Part shown: positions 45,301 through 54,245 of the stretch, one piece after another
Numbering within the stretch: position 1 is the first letter of the stretch
How the letters are laid out: each line of letters begins with the position of its first letter
NCBI RefSeq assembly: GCF_048128805.1
Contig: NC_136001.1
Location: 7,035,001 to 7,099,000 of the forward strand
DNA: 64,000 bases
Reading direction: 5' to 3'
Origin: Centroberyx gerrardi
Lineage: Eukaryota; Chordata; Actinopteri; Beryciformes; Berycidae
The notes under the pieces: model-generated
What the model was told of the DNA's origin: nothing
What the model saw: only the letters and a program-made list of their open reading frames with translations
The model's database searches: none
Made by a program: the position numbers and the translations under genes

Positions 45301-48300
45301 GAAATTTCCAGAGTCCTCTGAAAAATCTTGTGCTACCCTTCTCTTTTTTTGCCCTTGGCTTTTTCACTTGGCTGTCATCCGACTCAACTGCCTTGCTGTT
45401 GGTTTTGCCCAGGCAGTTTGTGGCCAAGTTGCTTGGAGGAAGGTCAGGGGTATCAGACACACTGCAGTCCATAGTGGCATCTGCCGCCTTCTCAGTTGGA
45501 GCCAAGTTGTCTGAGGCCATAAGAGACTTCTTCTCCATCAAATCCATGCTGGCCTCGGCTCTTTCAGTGGCAGCCCTGAGTTTGTTTGCCAACTCAGTGA
45601 GGGCTGACTCGGAGTCCTTATCCAGAATGTCCTCATTAACAGTTGTTACAGCGGACGTCGAGGCAGCCTCATGCTCATGCTCAGGGGTCAGATCATCTTC
45701 AACTGTAACAATGTCAGCCCGGTACCGGAGGACTGAGAGGGACGGGAGACCTGGGTGGTACTGGTGGCCTGAGAGGTACGGGAGACCTGGGTGGTACGCG
45801 GGGCCTGGGTGGTACGCTGGGCCTGGGCGGTACACGGGGCCTGGGTGGTACGCGAGGCCTGGGTGGTACGCTGGGTCTGGGTGGTACACGGGGCCTGGGT
45901 GGTACACGGGGCCTGGGTGGTACACGAGGCCTGGGTGGTACCGGTGGCCTGGGTGGTACCGGTGGCCTGAGAGGTACGGGAGAAGTGGGAGGTACACGGG
46001 GCCTGGGAGGTACACGAGGCCTGGGTGGTACCGGTGGCCTGAGAGGTACGGGAGAAGTGGGAGGTACACGAGGCCTGGGTGGTACCGGTGGCCTGAGAGG
46101 TACGGGAGAAGTGGGAGGTACACGGGGCCTGGGTGGTACATGAGGCCTGGGTGGTAGGCCTGGGTAGTACCGGAGGCCTGGGTGGTACGCGGGGCCTGGG
46201 TGGTACCGGAGGCCTGGGTGGTACGCGGGGCCTGGGTGGTACGCGAGGCCTGGGTGGTACGCGGGGCCTGGGTGGTACGCGGGGCCTGGGTGGTACGCGG
46301 GGCCTGGGTGGTACGCGAGGCCTGGGTGGTACGCGGGGCCTGGGTGGTACGCGGGGCCTGGGTGGTACGCGAGGCCTGGGTGGTACGCGAGGCCTGGGTG
46401 GTACCGGAGGCCCGGGAGGTACGGGATGGCTGGGGTGCACGGGAAGGTACATCAACAAACAACTTATCCCAAAGTGCCGATCCGGAGTTGGATGGATTTG
46501 CGTATTCCAGCATATCCAGTACTGTCATGTAGTTAGTGGACAACATCCAGAGTGCATTCTCAACATTGAGATGCAGCGTGGCCTCTTTTGGATTGTCGGT
46601 GAAGCGCAGGTCTGGATTGGTGACCTTGACCTTATTGATCAAATTGATCAGCCGACTCCAGACTAGCCTGCGTTCTGCTCGACAGCTGTATCGCTGGCCG
46701 TCTTCCTGTAAGAGTGCCCCCTTGAGGACCCTCCTGACGGAGTCCTTGCTCAGTATGAGCGTCTGGAAGAAGAGAAGAGAAGAGTAGAAGAAGAATAATG
46801 GTTAATTGTCATTTCATTTCATCTCCATGTCTCACAAACACAACCTACATCCCAATATAGTGCAGGGAATGCTTATGAAGGTATTTATGTTGCAAAACCC
46901 GAGAGCTTGTAGACTTGATCTGAGAACTTGTAGAATGCGATCTGAGAACTTGTAGAATGAATGTGAACTTGTATGTTGAAATTTTCACTCACAAAAAAAT
47001 AGTTGATAGTTAGATAAAAACAATGACAGCTGAAAACTTATAAGGCAACATTTACTCATATTTATTTTTTAGTTTAGTTAATTTCCCAGTACAACCACAA
47101 GTCGGTGATTACAACCTCTCAAACTGCTAGCTAACTGTGACCAAATATCTCAAGTAATCTGAAATAAGTTTGTCCCGGTTGATCATCTTGATTAAAAGTA
47201 CTTGGTGTTCCACTGACGAGTTGGAAATGTCCAATCAAGTAACATTAACTCTGATTTAGTTGTTTATAGGCACTTTATTAAGTTACAGCCACAGTATTAC
47301 ACTCTTCAGTACGACTCAACGGCAGTCAGCTGGCGGTGTATTGAGCGGAACGACTGGTAAAGCGAAGCATTATGGGAAGGGCTAAAAAGGCCTATACCTA
47401 GCTAAAAATGACCAGTGACAAGTAAGTCTATTAGAAATTGAGTCAATCTGCAAATACACAGACTTAGGAATGATGGCTGTGTGTGTGTGTGTGTGTATGT
47501 TTGTGTGTGCCTGTGCGTGTGTGTGTGTGTGTGAAGTCGGGGGCAGGGTAGATCACTCAAATCTTTGTTTTTACTGAAACTACATTATATCTACTCAAGT
47601 TCTGTGTTAACACTATGACTGACATGCATCATGGGACATGTAGTGCAGTTCAACCTGAGAATCAAGGTGGCTTATAGATTGGATAACCCATACTGGGCCA
47701 ACACGCACTAAAATGGGTACCAAGCATGCACTTGTACACTAAATCACCCTGAACAGTCTGGGTTAGTTTGGACAGATAATTAAAATATATATATATTACA
47801 TAATTTCCCATTTTTCTCCCATTTTCTCCAATTCAATTCAGTTATTAGAGAGCTAGAGAACAGGTGCCCCTTTACCTTCCCCACATTTCGCCACATTTCT
47901 AATATTTTACATTGATAATATTTCCTAATATTAATTTGAGAAAGTTAAAGTCTTTACTTACCGTCATCAAACTTGTAAGTCAGATTCAGATTCCTTGTAG
48001 GTTGTGTCGAAAAAAGTCCTGAGGTTACGATTTCCGCTGTGTTGAGGTTCGCTGTGAGTCTCAGTCGCCTTATGACGGGCTGAAGCCTCAACACTGGTAT
48101 TTATTGTCCATGGAATGTTCGGCTTCATCACCTCAGCCATTGTGACTTAAGGTTCACCTCTGCAGTCTGCCTATGCAGATGAGCGCCTGTGTGTTCCTGT
48201 GCATAGCAGCTCATTGTGTGGACACAGGAGAACCTCAGCTCTCTTGCTGTTGCCATAAACTGTCACAATTATGCATCACTGTTGTGTGGGAATGTCAAAT

Positions 48301-48749
48301 CGACTAAGAAATGAAAAAAACAAACAAACAAAAAAAAACAGTGTGTTTAGTTGGATGAAGCCAAAATGAAGTGACATACAGGTGTTTCCCAGTGAGCTGT
48401 AACCATTTATTTAGCCTCTGTCCCTGAGTGTTTTTTAAGGGACGATGAATAGTTTTCAACACTCACACATATCACCTCATGCTAGACCCAACCGTTCCTA
48501 ATTTGTCACATGTGGTATATTTTCAACCCAGAATTATCTGGCCTTTGTCATATGAATTGCATGGGTGTTATTATACTATAAATGAAAAAGAAACAGCCAT
48601 ACAACTTCCGAAATTCTATGCTTAATAAATTGCTCACATAACATAAAAAAATGAAGTATAGGAACAGTGATAATTGAATTGCATGGGTATTATTATACTA
48701 TAAAAAGAGAGTGTAAGGGGAAATAAACATGAATGAATGAATCAAGAAA

Positions 48750-48783
<34 letters not shown>

Positions 48784-51700
48784 AAAAAGAAAGAAAGCAA
48801 AAAAGCAAGCTTCATGGTGTGAAGTCTCTCCCCCCCCCTCAAACACACGCACACACACAGGTACCTGCAGTCGGACAGGAGAATCGCAGGATGTACGGTT
48901 CTCTGGCGAAGGCGTCTTCATCTCCAACTTGATTATCTTCATATTGGTAGGAGTCAATCAGCTTCACCTCGTCCTCTCTGACACACACACACGCACACAT
49001 GTATCAGAAACAATACAGACAAATATACTATCCTGTGTTTAGATGACACACTAACTTAAAACTTCATTTCTATTATTGGACGAAAACTCCTCCACTCTTG
49101 GGGGTTCGGTGCCTTGCTCAAGGGAAGCTCAGTAGCGGATATTACAGTAAAGGAGGGCAGAGTGTGACCTTCAGTCTGCTACCTGTAGAGGAAGACAAAC
49201 TGCTCCTTGTAGGAGTCTCTTCCCAGTCTGCTGCTCAGCGTCATGGAGAACGGACGCTTCTTGTTCGCTCTGAGGAAACACAAACAACTCAGTACAAAGT
49301 ATAGATTGTTACATGCAAAAAGAAGAATACATGGTACCTGAAAACATATTTTTATCAGAGGGCGTTTTTATAATCACTCTACTCTCTTGTATTTGTATTT
49401 TATTTATTTATTTTAATGTAAACTTGTTTTATCTGACATTTTATTCAATGAACTTGGTGCGACTTTGGTTTTGTGTTTTGTCTTCACTTTGCTTTTATCA
49501 TCTTTTGTTTTGTTTGTGTGAAATACTTTCTAACATTTGCTTTGAAAAGTGCTATTGAAATAAATTATCATTATTAGTACTAGTAGTAGTAGTAGTAGTA
49601 GTACTAATACAATATATTTTCATGTTATAATATAGTGGTGATATCAAACACACAGCAACTTTTTCATGCTAGGATTACTTGTATTAATCTGTGTTAAAGG
49701 ATGAATGAATGGCCCTTGTTTAAATGATTTTCCTAGTGTTGGAACCAATATTCAACAATAGGAATCTATCCAAATAGGTTTTCAGGGGAACATTTACGCA
49801 TATATAGCAGAGAATCCACCTGGTGTTGTTGAGTTTCTGGAGGAAGCTTTCCATGGCCGCACCGTTCTTATCCACCACCTCCAGGATCAACACCACACTG
49901 TACCGAGACACAATCTGACACACACACACCCACACACACCCACACCCACACACACAGACACACACACACCCACACACACCCACACACACACACACACCCA
50001 CACCCCCCCCACACACACACACACAGAGTGACTGATGTGATGAAACACTATCTGATCAAAAACAGCATCGACACAGAGATGAGAAGAGGAGGGCAGAACA
50101 CGATAGAATAGAATAGAATAGAATAGAATAGAATAGAATAGAATAGAATAGAATAGGACAGAACAGAACAGTACAGAATAGAACAGGACAGGACAGAATA
50201 GAATGGCATAGAATAGAATGAACTAGAACAGAACAGAACAGGACAGGACAGGACAGGACAGGACAGGACAGGACAGGACAGAACAGAATATATGTATATA
50301 TATCAGCAGCTTAAAGGAGCTTTGTGTAACATTTTAAACATCAATATATCATTTTTAAAGCAATCTAAGAAATCCAGCAGACTTCCTATCAAATCTGACC
50401 AGGTGACACACAGTGTAAAACAGAGTAGAGGCCAGTAATAATAATAATAATAATACTACATTTTATTTGAGGGCACCTTTCAGGACACCCAAGGTCGCCT
50501 TACAATGCATAAAAAGAAACATACATACATACAACAGGTAAAAACTGCGAAACATGGCAAAGACACCAGTATAGACAAAACAAGTGACATAGGGTGGGCA
50601 GACACGTATAGGAGGGGGAATAAAAACAGTAACAGTGTAAGGATAAAAGGGAAACGCACAGTACGATGAGGATTACAGTGAGTAGGCCAGTTTGAACAGG
50701 TGAGTTTTGAGGTGGGATTTGAATGCTGTTATGGTATCAGACTGTCGAATGTGTGGGGGCAGGGAGTTCCAAAGCCTGGGAGCAGTGCAGCTGAAAGCCC
50801 TAGCACCCATGGTGCTGAGGCGTGAGGTGGGGATGGTCAGGAGACCAGCTGAGGATGAGCGCAGGGAGCGGGAGGGGATGTAATCCTGGAGGAAGTCAGA
50901 GAGATAAGTGGGGGCTAGGTTGTGGAGGGCTTTGAAGGTGAGCAGAAGGTTTTTATAGTCAATCCGGTATTGAACAGGGAGCCAGTGTAGTTGGATGAGA
51001 ATGGGGGTGATGTGGTCGGATGATTTGGTGCGAGTAATGATCCGGGCAGCCGAGTTCTGAATGATTTGAAGCCTGTTAAGCAGTTTGGTGGGAAGGCCAG
51101 AGAGAACAGCATTACAGTAGTCAATCCGGGATGTGACGAATGCGTGGACCAAGACTTCAGTGCTGGATTGAGACAGGGATGGGCGGAGTCTGGAAATGTT
51201 GCGAAGGTGGAAGAAAGCAGTCCGGGTGATGTTTTTTATGTGAGGTGCAAAGGAAAGGGTGCTATCCAGAATGACACCGAGGCTCTTGACTTGGCTGGAG
51301 AGGGGTACAGGGAAGCCATCAATGATGATGTTTAGGGCTTTGGTGTTTTGGGCTTTGGAAAGGGTGGTTTTGGAACCAATGAGCAGGGCCTCAGTTTTGC
51401 TGCCATTGAGCTTCAGAAAGGGCAGTGGTGGGTTTAGTGGAGATGTAGACCTGTGTATCATCAGCGTAGCAGTGAAAGTGGACACCATGGTGACGGAAGA
51501 TTGTGCCCAGGGGAAGGAGGTAGATGATGAATAGGAGTGGACCCAGTACTGACCCCTGGGGGACACCCAGTGGAACAGCAGAACACCTTGACCTGTGGTT
51601 CCTCAGTTGGACATACTGTTGTCTGTCAGTGAGATATGACGAGAACCAGGAGAGTGCAACACCAGTAATCCCAATGTAACACCAGTAAGCCCCAATCAAG

Positions 51701-52380
51701 CGTGCGTGACGAGGCACACCAGATCAGAGTATCCAGCCACAGAGAGCACAGAGGAGACCCAACAGTCCCATACAGGTGAGGCCTTACCGGCGAGGTTAGC
51801 TCCAGGCTACCGAGCGTCAACACAGTAGCGCCGAGCACACATAGAGACAACCAGACTGTTAAACTGCTATTTCGGCGTCACAAGGTGTCAGACCGGACAG
51901 GCTAAGCAGTTTATAACAGACGGATTTAAACAAATCAAACAAAACACAATAAATCACGGTGGAGGCGCGGCAGCAACTTGCCAGCGGTCCCTCCCCGGAA
52001 GCACTTTTTCCAATTCAGTAGAGACTGACAGGCTTCTCAGCAATAGTCTCATGATAAACACAGGATCTTAACTAGGGGAGTGATTACATTTTTACACTTT
52101 GAGATTGCATGAACACCAGATTACCATGGATACCAAACAAATGAAAGAATCATCAAAGATTAGTTTCATTCATTTTTTTCTCCCAACCCAGTAATTTTTG
52201 GAGTTTACGGAAATTGTGCTAATGTCTGAAAATTACTGATATTTTATTGGTGTTCAAATCCTCCTTTAATGATCAGACCTCTGAAAATCTGTGGGTTACC
52301 TTGATGAGGTAGGGGAGGACAGACTTGTTGCTGACTTTTCTCCATCCCAGCTTCCTGATGTTGAAGGCTGCTATCCTCAT
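39363..52380 (-). CDS. dnase1l4: dnase1l4, DNase I-like endonuclease with basic C-terminal tail
   Basis: Divalent-cation-dependent endonuclease of the DNase I family. Exons: 52300-52380, 49820-49914, 49183-49269, 48865-48977, 42071-42183, 41738-41895, 41354-41450, 39817-40066, 39363-39511; 1,143 nt, 380 aa, all phases consistent. Catalytic and metal residues are present: N in AAFNI, E39 (LILEVVD), H136 (VPVHTKP), D170/N172 (GDFNA), D203/T205 (DTT), D215 (YDRIV) and D254/H255 (SDHYPVEV). No signal peptide precedes MRIAAFNI, and the Cys pair of the structural disulfide in secreted DNases is missing, so the enzyme is probably intracellular, as in the fish dnase1l4 group. After residue 260 comes a Lys-rich tail of about 120 residues, absent from the usual 270-285-aa proteins. 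Intron 4 hosts another gene; intron 1 hosts an L2 copy. Which fish dnase1l4 paralogue this is cannot be told. Confidence 0.92.
39817..40066 (-). CDS. dnase1l4: dnase1l4 coding exon 8 (active-site His and start of Lys-rich tail)
   Basis: 250 nt. Begins [14 protein letters not shown], then Lys-rich imperfect repeats ([35 protein letters not shown]). Donor AAAG|GTATCT. Confidence 0.92.
40195..40885. repeat. Dispersed repeat, copy B (interrupted)
   Basis: Same repeat as 26,200-26,650. It is interrupted at 40,270-40,613 by a LINE 3' end. It lies in dnase1l4 intron 7. Confidence 0.7.
40270..40613 (+). mobile_element. LINE (L1-type) 3' fragment inserted into a repeat
   Basis: Ends ATTCAATAAAAAGTTGATCA and poly(A). 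Flanked by TTCAACA (40,263-40,269) and TTCCACA (40,614-40,620), a near-perfect 7-bp target duplication. Severely 5'-truncated and non-coding. Confidence 0.7.
40886..41275 (+). mobile_element. L2/CR1-type LINE 3' fragment
   Basis: Plus-strand frames give [20 protein letters not shown] and [15 protein letters not shown], the C-terminal end of an L2-like ORF2, then broken sequence and a TTGTACAGCACCTTGGTCGA-type tail. Non-functional. Confidence 0.8.
41354..41450 (-). CDS. dnase1l4: dnase1l4 coding exon 7
   Basis: 97 nt. Encodes [20 protein letters not shown] and [12 protein letters not shown]. Donor ACG|GTAAGA. Confidence 0.94.
41738..41895 (-). CDS. dnase1l4: dnase1l4 coding exon 6
   Basis: 158 nt. 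Encodes [34 protein letters not shown] and DHTYD. It has the metal-binding GDFNA and DTT and the catalytic Asp. Secreted relatives have Cys in GCSYV and in HCAYDR; here the residues are GRYI and DHTYDR. Confidence 0.96.
42071..42183 (-). CDS. dnase1l4: dnase1l4 coding exon 5
   Basis: 113 nt. Encodes [20 protein letters not shown] with catalytic His136, then [17 protein letters not shown]. Donor GAT|GTAGGT. Confidence 0.95.
42352..42386. repeat. (GT)n microsatellite
   Basis: About 17 GT units in dnase1l4 intron 4. Confidence 0.95.
42390..44480. other. dnase1l4 intron 4, 3' part
   Basis: 2.1 kb with no exon recognised. The segment at 42,600-42,970 looks like a decayed dispersed repeat, but I could not assign a class. 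Confidence 0.5.
44485..44490 (-). terminator. Polyadenylation signal of the nested gene
   Basis: Minus-strand AAAATAAAATAAAA holds overlapping AATAAA hexamers just beyond the last degenerate module copy. Confidence 0.5.
44580..45345 (-). repeat. Tandem module copies in the nested gene
   Basis: Copies around 45,302, 45,083, 44,877, 44,725 and 44,591 (position of the RFFRGLWK segment) share AGTCCTCAGCAAAGTAAAC and GATTTCCAGAGGCCTCTGA blocks. Copies 2 and 3 are nearly identical; the last two are degenerate. Spacers of differing length break the frame after copies 2 and 3. Confidence 0.88.
44936..46762 (-). CDS. Nested gene, main coding exon
   Basis: 1,827 nt, open throughout, ending GRGRCFGLQ and a stop. 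Starts [15 protein letters not shown] after the acceptor. Downstream of the stop, further module copies continue in other frames until 44,526, so the present C-terminus probably results from a frameshift. Confidence 0.6.
   Translation of the reverse strand, partial: TLILSKDSVRRVLKGALLQEDGQRYSCRAERRLVWSRLINLINKVKVTNPDLRFTDNPKEATLHLNVENALWMLSTNYMTVLDMLEYANPSNSGSALWDKLFVDVPSRAPQPSRTSRASGTTQASRTTQASRTTQAPRTTQAPRTTQASRTTQAPRTTQAPRTTQAPRTTQASRTTQAPRTTQASGTTQAPRTTQASGTTQAYHPGLMYHPGPVYLPLLPYLSGHRYHPGLVYLPLLPYLSGHRYHPGLVYLPGPVYLPLLPYLSGHRYHPGHRYHPGLVYHPGPVYHPGPVYHPDPAYHPGLAYHPGPVYRPGPAYHPGPAYHPGLPYLSGHQYHPGLPSLSVLRYRADIVTVEDDLTPEHEHEAASTSAVTTVNEDILDKDSESALTELANKLRAATERAEASMDLMEKKSLMASDNLAPTEKAADATMDCSVSDTPDLPPSNLATNCLGKTNSKAVESDDSQVKKPRAKKEKGSTRFFRGLWKFLTFTPDIEDDHADVYFAEDFAWDVTVQAPSQREKKKTCIEQEEDDASDISDEAHGKRAKKKKGVRRFFRGLWKSLTCTPDIKQDDRHAEVYFAEDFAWDVTVQAPSQREKTDGRGRCFGLQ
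44936..47967 (-). CDS. Unrecognised two-exon gene nested in dnase1l4 intron 4, repeat-bearing protein (about 610 aa)
   Basis: Exon 1 ends in ATG ACG followed by GTAAGT (47967-47962). Exon 2 begins at 46762 after TCTTCTTCCAG and stays open to a stop at 44936: 610 residues in all. A TATA-like AATAAATA (48,098-48,105) and AATAAA (44,485-44,490) bracket it. Regions: 1-106 unique and probably helical ([50 protein letters not shown]); 117-350 from a 15-bp minisatellite read first as (RTTQA[S/P]) and then as (YHPG); 351-470 an acidic/Ala-rich linker ([13 protein letters not shown]); 471-610 two copies of a basic/aromatic module (RFFRGLWK...[16 protein letters not shown]). I know no family like it. 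Promoter, splice sites and polyA signal favour a real gene; the repeats make pseudogenisation possible. Confidence 0.6.
45720..46432. repeat. 15-bp GC-rich coding minisatellite
   Basis: About 45 units of GGCCTGGGTGGTACG and variants on the plus strand. Units are multiples of 3, so the nested frame stays open. One 13-bp unit near 46,148-46,160 shifts the frame between two repeat peptides. No stop codon occurs in most frames on either strand, so the opposite-strand frames are shadows. Confidence 0.95.
47962..48070 (-). other. First exon (5' UTR plus Met-Thr) of the nested gene
   Basis: A consensus donor GTAAGT at 47,956-47,961 follows ATGACG. A TATA-like AATAAATA about 30 bp upstream of 48,070 gives the approximate 5' end. 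Only two codons are coding. Confidence 0.5.
48098..48105 (-). promoter_or_regulatory. TATA-like box of the nested gene
   Basis: Minus-strand ACAATAAATACC lies about 130 bp upstream of the predicted ATG, in the right place for a TATA element. Confidence 0.4.
48748..48799. repeat. (GAAA)n microsatellite
   Basis: About 12 GAAA units, intronic in dnase1l4. Confidence 0.95.
48865..48977 (-). CDS. dnase1l4: dnase1l4 coding exon 4
   Basis: 113 nt. Encodes [20 protein letters not shown] and [16 protein letters not shown]. Donor GCAG|GTACCT opens the 6.7-kb intron that contains the nested gene. Confidence 0.95.
49183..49269 (-). CDS. dnase1l4: dnase1l4 coding exon 3
   Basis: 87 nt. Encodes [20 protein letters not shown] and QFVFLY, matching the SxxLGRxxYKEQ motif of the family. 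Confidence 0.95.
49820..49914 (-). CDS. dnase1l4: dnase1l4 coding exon 2
   Basis: 95 nt. Encodes [20 protein letters not shown] with catalytic Glu39, then [10 protein letters not shown]. The acceptor TCAG is preceded in the transcript by (GT)n-rich sequence. Confidence 0.93.
49917..50026. repeat. (CA)n with CCC interruptions
   Basis: CACACACCCACACA-type repeat next to the exon 2 acceptor; read as GT-rich in the transcript. Confidence 0.93.
50102..50285. repeat. (AGAAT)n and (GGACA)n microsatellites
   Basis: Two pentanucleotide arrays, AGAAT at about 50,104-50,155 and GGACA at about 50,233-50,281, separated by related variants. Confidence 0.95.
50437..52010 (-). mobile_element. L2-type LINE, degenerate and 5'-truncated or rearranged
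   Basis: Minus-strand frames at 51,717-51,391 ([34 protein letters not shown]) and 51,566-50,673 ([57 protein letters not shown]) are the reverse transcriptase core and C-terminus, offset by a frameshift near 51,420. The (ATT)n tail at 50,433-50,456 suits L2. 51,720-52,010 may be its 5' UTR joined after an internal deletion. Confidence 0.85.
52300..52380 (-). CDS. dnase1l4: dnase1l4 exon with start codon
   Basis: The acceptor TTCACAG at 52,386-52,387 leaves only TCAAC before ATG (52380-52378), so an untranslated exon lies upstream. Encodes [16 protein letters not shown] and VLPYLIK. Donor AAG|GTAACC. Confidence 0.93.
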
Positions 52381-52389
52381 GTTGACTGT

Positions 52390-53660
52390 GAAGAGAGAAT
52401 TCACAGAGTTTCAGGGGAAGAAAAATTGGGGACAAAGGCAGAAAAAAGGGGACAAAGGTAAGAAGAAGGCCCCCGCTGATGAATGAACAGTGACAAAACA
52501 GCATCAGGAGGCGGAGAATGCAGCTGATTGTTTTATCTTGTGTCTTAAAGGGATTTGCAGGATAAAACATCAGATGACAAACACACAGCCAGCTGTCCTC
52601 TGCGCCTCCTGACCTGTTCTTCATTATTCATCACTCTCTCTGCATTACCAGGTTCAGCCTGAGATAACAGTGACGAGCTAATGGTGTTGTTTAATAATGG
52701 ATGACTACTAAAGTCTCCCCAAAGAAAAGTAAAGCGGTTTGGAAAATACATCATATTCAAAACAGATAGAACTATTGTCATTAACGCTTTTCTTAAACAT
52801 CACTGTGCACAATTGCTTCTAGAGAAATTCACCAGGAAAAATTTGCTTTTAATATTACTAATTTATTGTGCTTAATGAGTTGGATACAAGCAAGATATTA
52901 AAATTAATTTGCAGAGAAAATGAAGTTACAAGAATACTTTATAATGCCACATTTCTTCTTTTTTGTCTGATAGTCTGTTTTTGTTTGTTTTGTATGTTTT
53001 TGTGTGTTTATGGTATATTATTGTAAACTCTTTCTGTCTTAATTAAACAAAAAAAACAAAAAAAACAAAAAAACAGGACAAGCAGTTAATACCTTATTTA
53101 TACCCTAAGTTAATAGTTAATAAAAGGTAATAGAGGAATTGTGTAGAAAATGTTCCATCAAATATTCTGAAAAGACTGTAACATCAGCTGTGCAGTCAAC
53201 CTAAATATTGTAGAGGAAATGCTATAGATGATGTGAAAGTACAAGTAAACCTCCAGTGAATTTAACGGGGAATTTCCACATCACTTCATCTGAAAAATTT
53301 AAATGTAAAAGACTCTTGTGATGCTTTGTCTGATGGATTCAGTTCAATATTAATACATTATTACTGAGCTGCTGTGCTGAGAGACACTATAATGTTTTCA
53401 GTCAAGCACAGAGAGTGATTGGAATAAGTAGATAGAATGCTAAAACATATAATCAATACAATAATCAATATCCTGACATAAACAGCAGCTAAAAAGCTTC
53501 CAGCAGGGATCATTTCTATAGGTAAAACCTTCCAGTAAGCCACTATATTGTAGGGCAGACAATAGATATAAGTTACTTAATTAACCAAACTTTCAGTGCT
53601 GCAGAGTAGTTTTTAGTCCAGAAAGTAGAGAAATATTAATAAGAAAAAATAGAAAAGAAG
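52390..53660. other. dnase1l4 upstream intron
   Basis: AT-rich, with an A-rich run at 53,046-53,074. No element was confidently recognised. Confidence 0.5.
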
Positions 53661-53670
53661 AATGACTCAC

Positions 53671-53800
53671 CAGCCTGGTTCAGATAAATGAAATCAAATA
53701 GTTGAATAGTGAGCAGAAGTCAGCAGCATGTCAGCAGACTGTGAGAAAACAGAACAACTTCCTAACCTCAAACAGACAGGAAGTCTGAAAAAGACCTGAC
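53671..53800 (-). other. dnase1l4: Probable 5' untranslated exon of dnase1l4
   Basis: On the minus strand, AACCAGGCTG is followed by GTGAGT at 53,665-53,670, a strong donor upstream of the exon that carries the ATG just after its acceptor. The 5' limit is not visible; (CA)n begins at about 53,799. Confidence 0.45.
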
Positions 53801-53805
53801 ACACA

Positions 53806-53868
<63 letters not shown>
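53799..53868. repeat. (CA)n microsatellite
   Basis: About 30 CA units upstream of the putative dnase1l4 5' UTR exon. Confidence 0.95.
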
Positions 53869-53869
<1 letters not shown>

Positions 53870-53899
53870 AATGTATGCTGCAGATGCATGCATGCACAC

Positions 53900-54213
53900 C
53901 CTATAACACACACTCTTATCAGGGATATTACCATTTCACATACTGTCAGCCTACACCCAAAACATTACAGTGCCTTGTCACAAGTTAGTTGCATGGCATA
54001 TAGAACAAAAACCTATCCAATAAGAGTCAAACATTCACATTCACTCCTTCACTATTTTACCAGCCAACTAGATCTTTACAACAGAAGGATTTGAGTTGAT
54101 TACCTGCCAAAGTGGCCGGTAGAAAATGGCCAAAATTTACCAGCAGTAGGCCAACGGCTGGTGTTCATCTCCCATCCTGCGGTCCTCACAGGGATGGAAA
54201 TACAAGCATATGT

Positions 54214-54245
<32 letters not shown>

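Noticed and set aside
45291..46666. Plus-strand frames of 288 and 177 codons over the minisatellite
   Set aside because: Shadows of the 15-bp repeat, which lacks stops in most frames; promoter, splice sites and polyA signal support the minus strand.
47361..47378. ZNF143-like site as the main promoter of the nested gene
   Set aside because: It lies downstream of the predicted first exon and has at least two mismatches; kept only as a possible secondary element.
50673..51566. 297-codon minus-strand frame as a host gene
   Set aside because: It is the C-terminal part of an L2-type reverse transcriptase protein with a frameshift.
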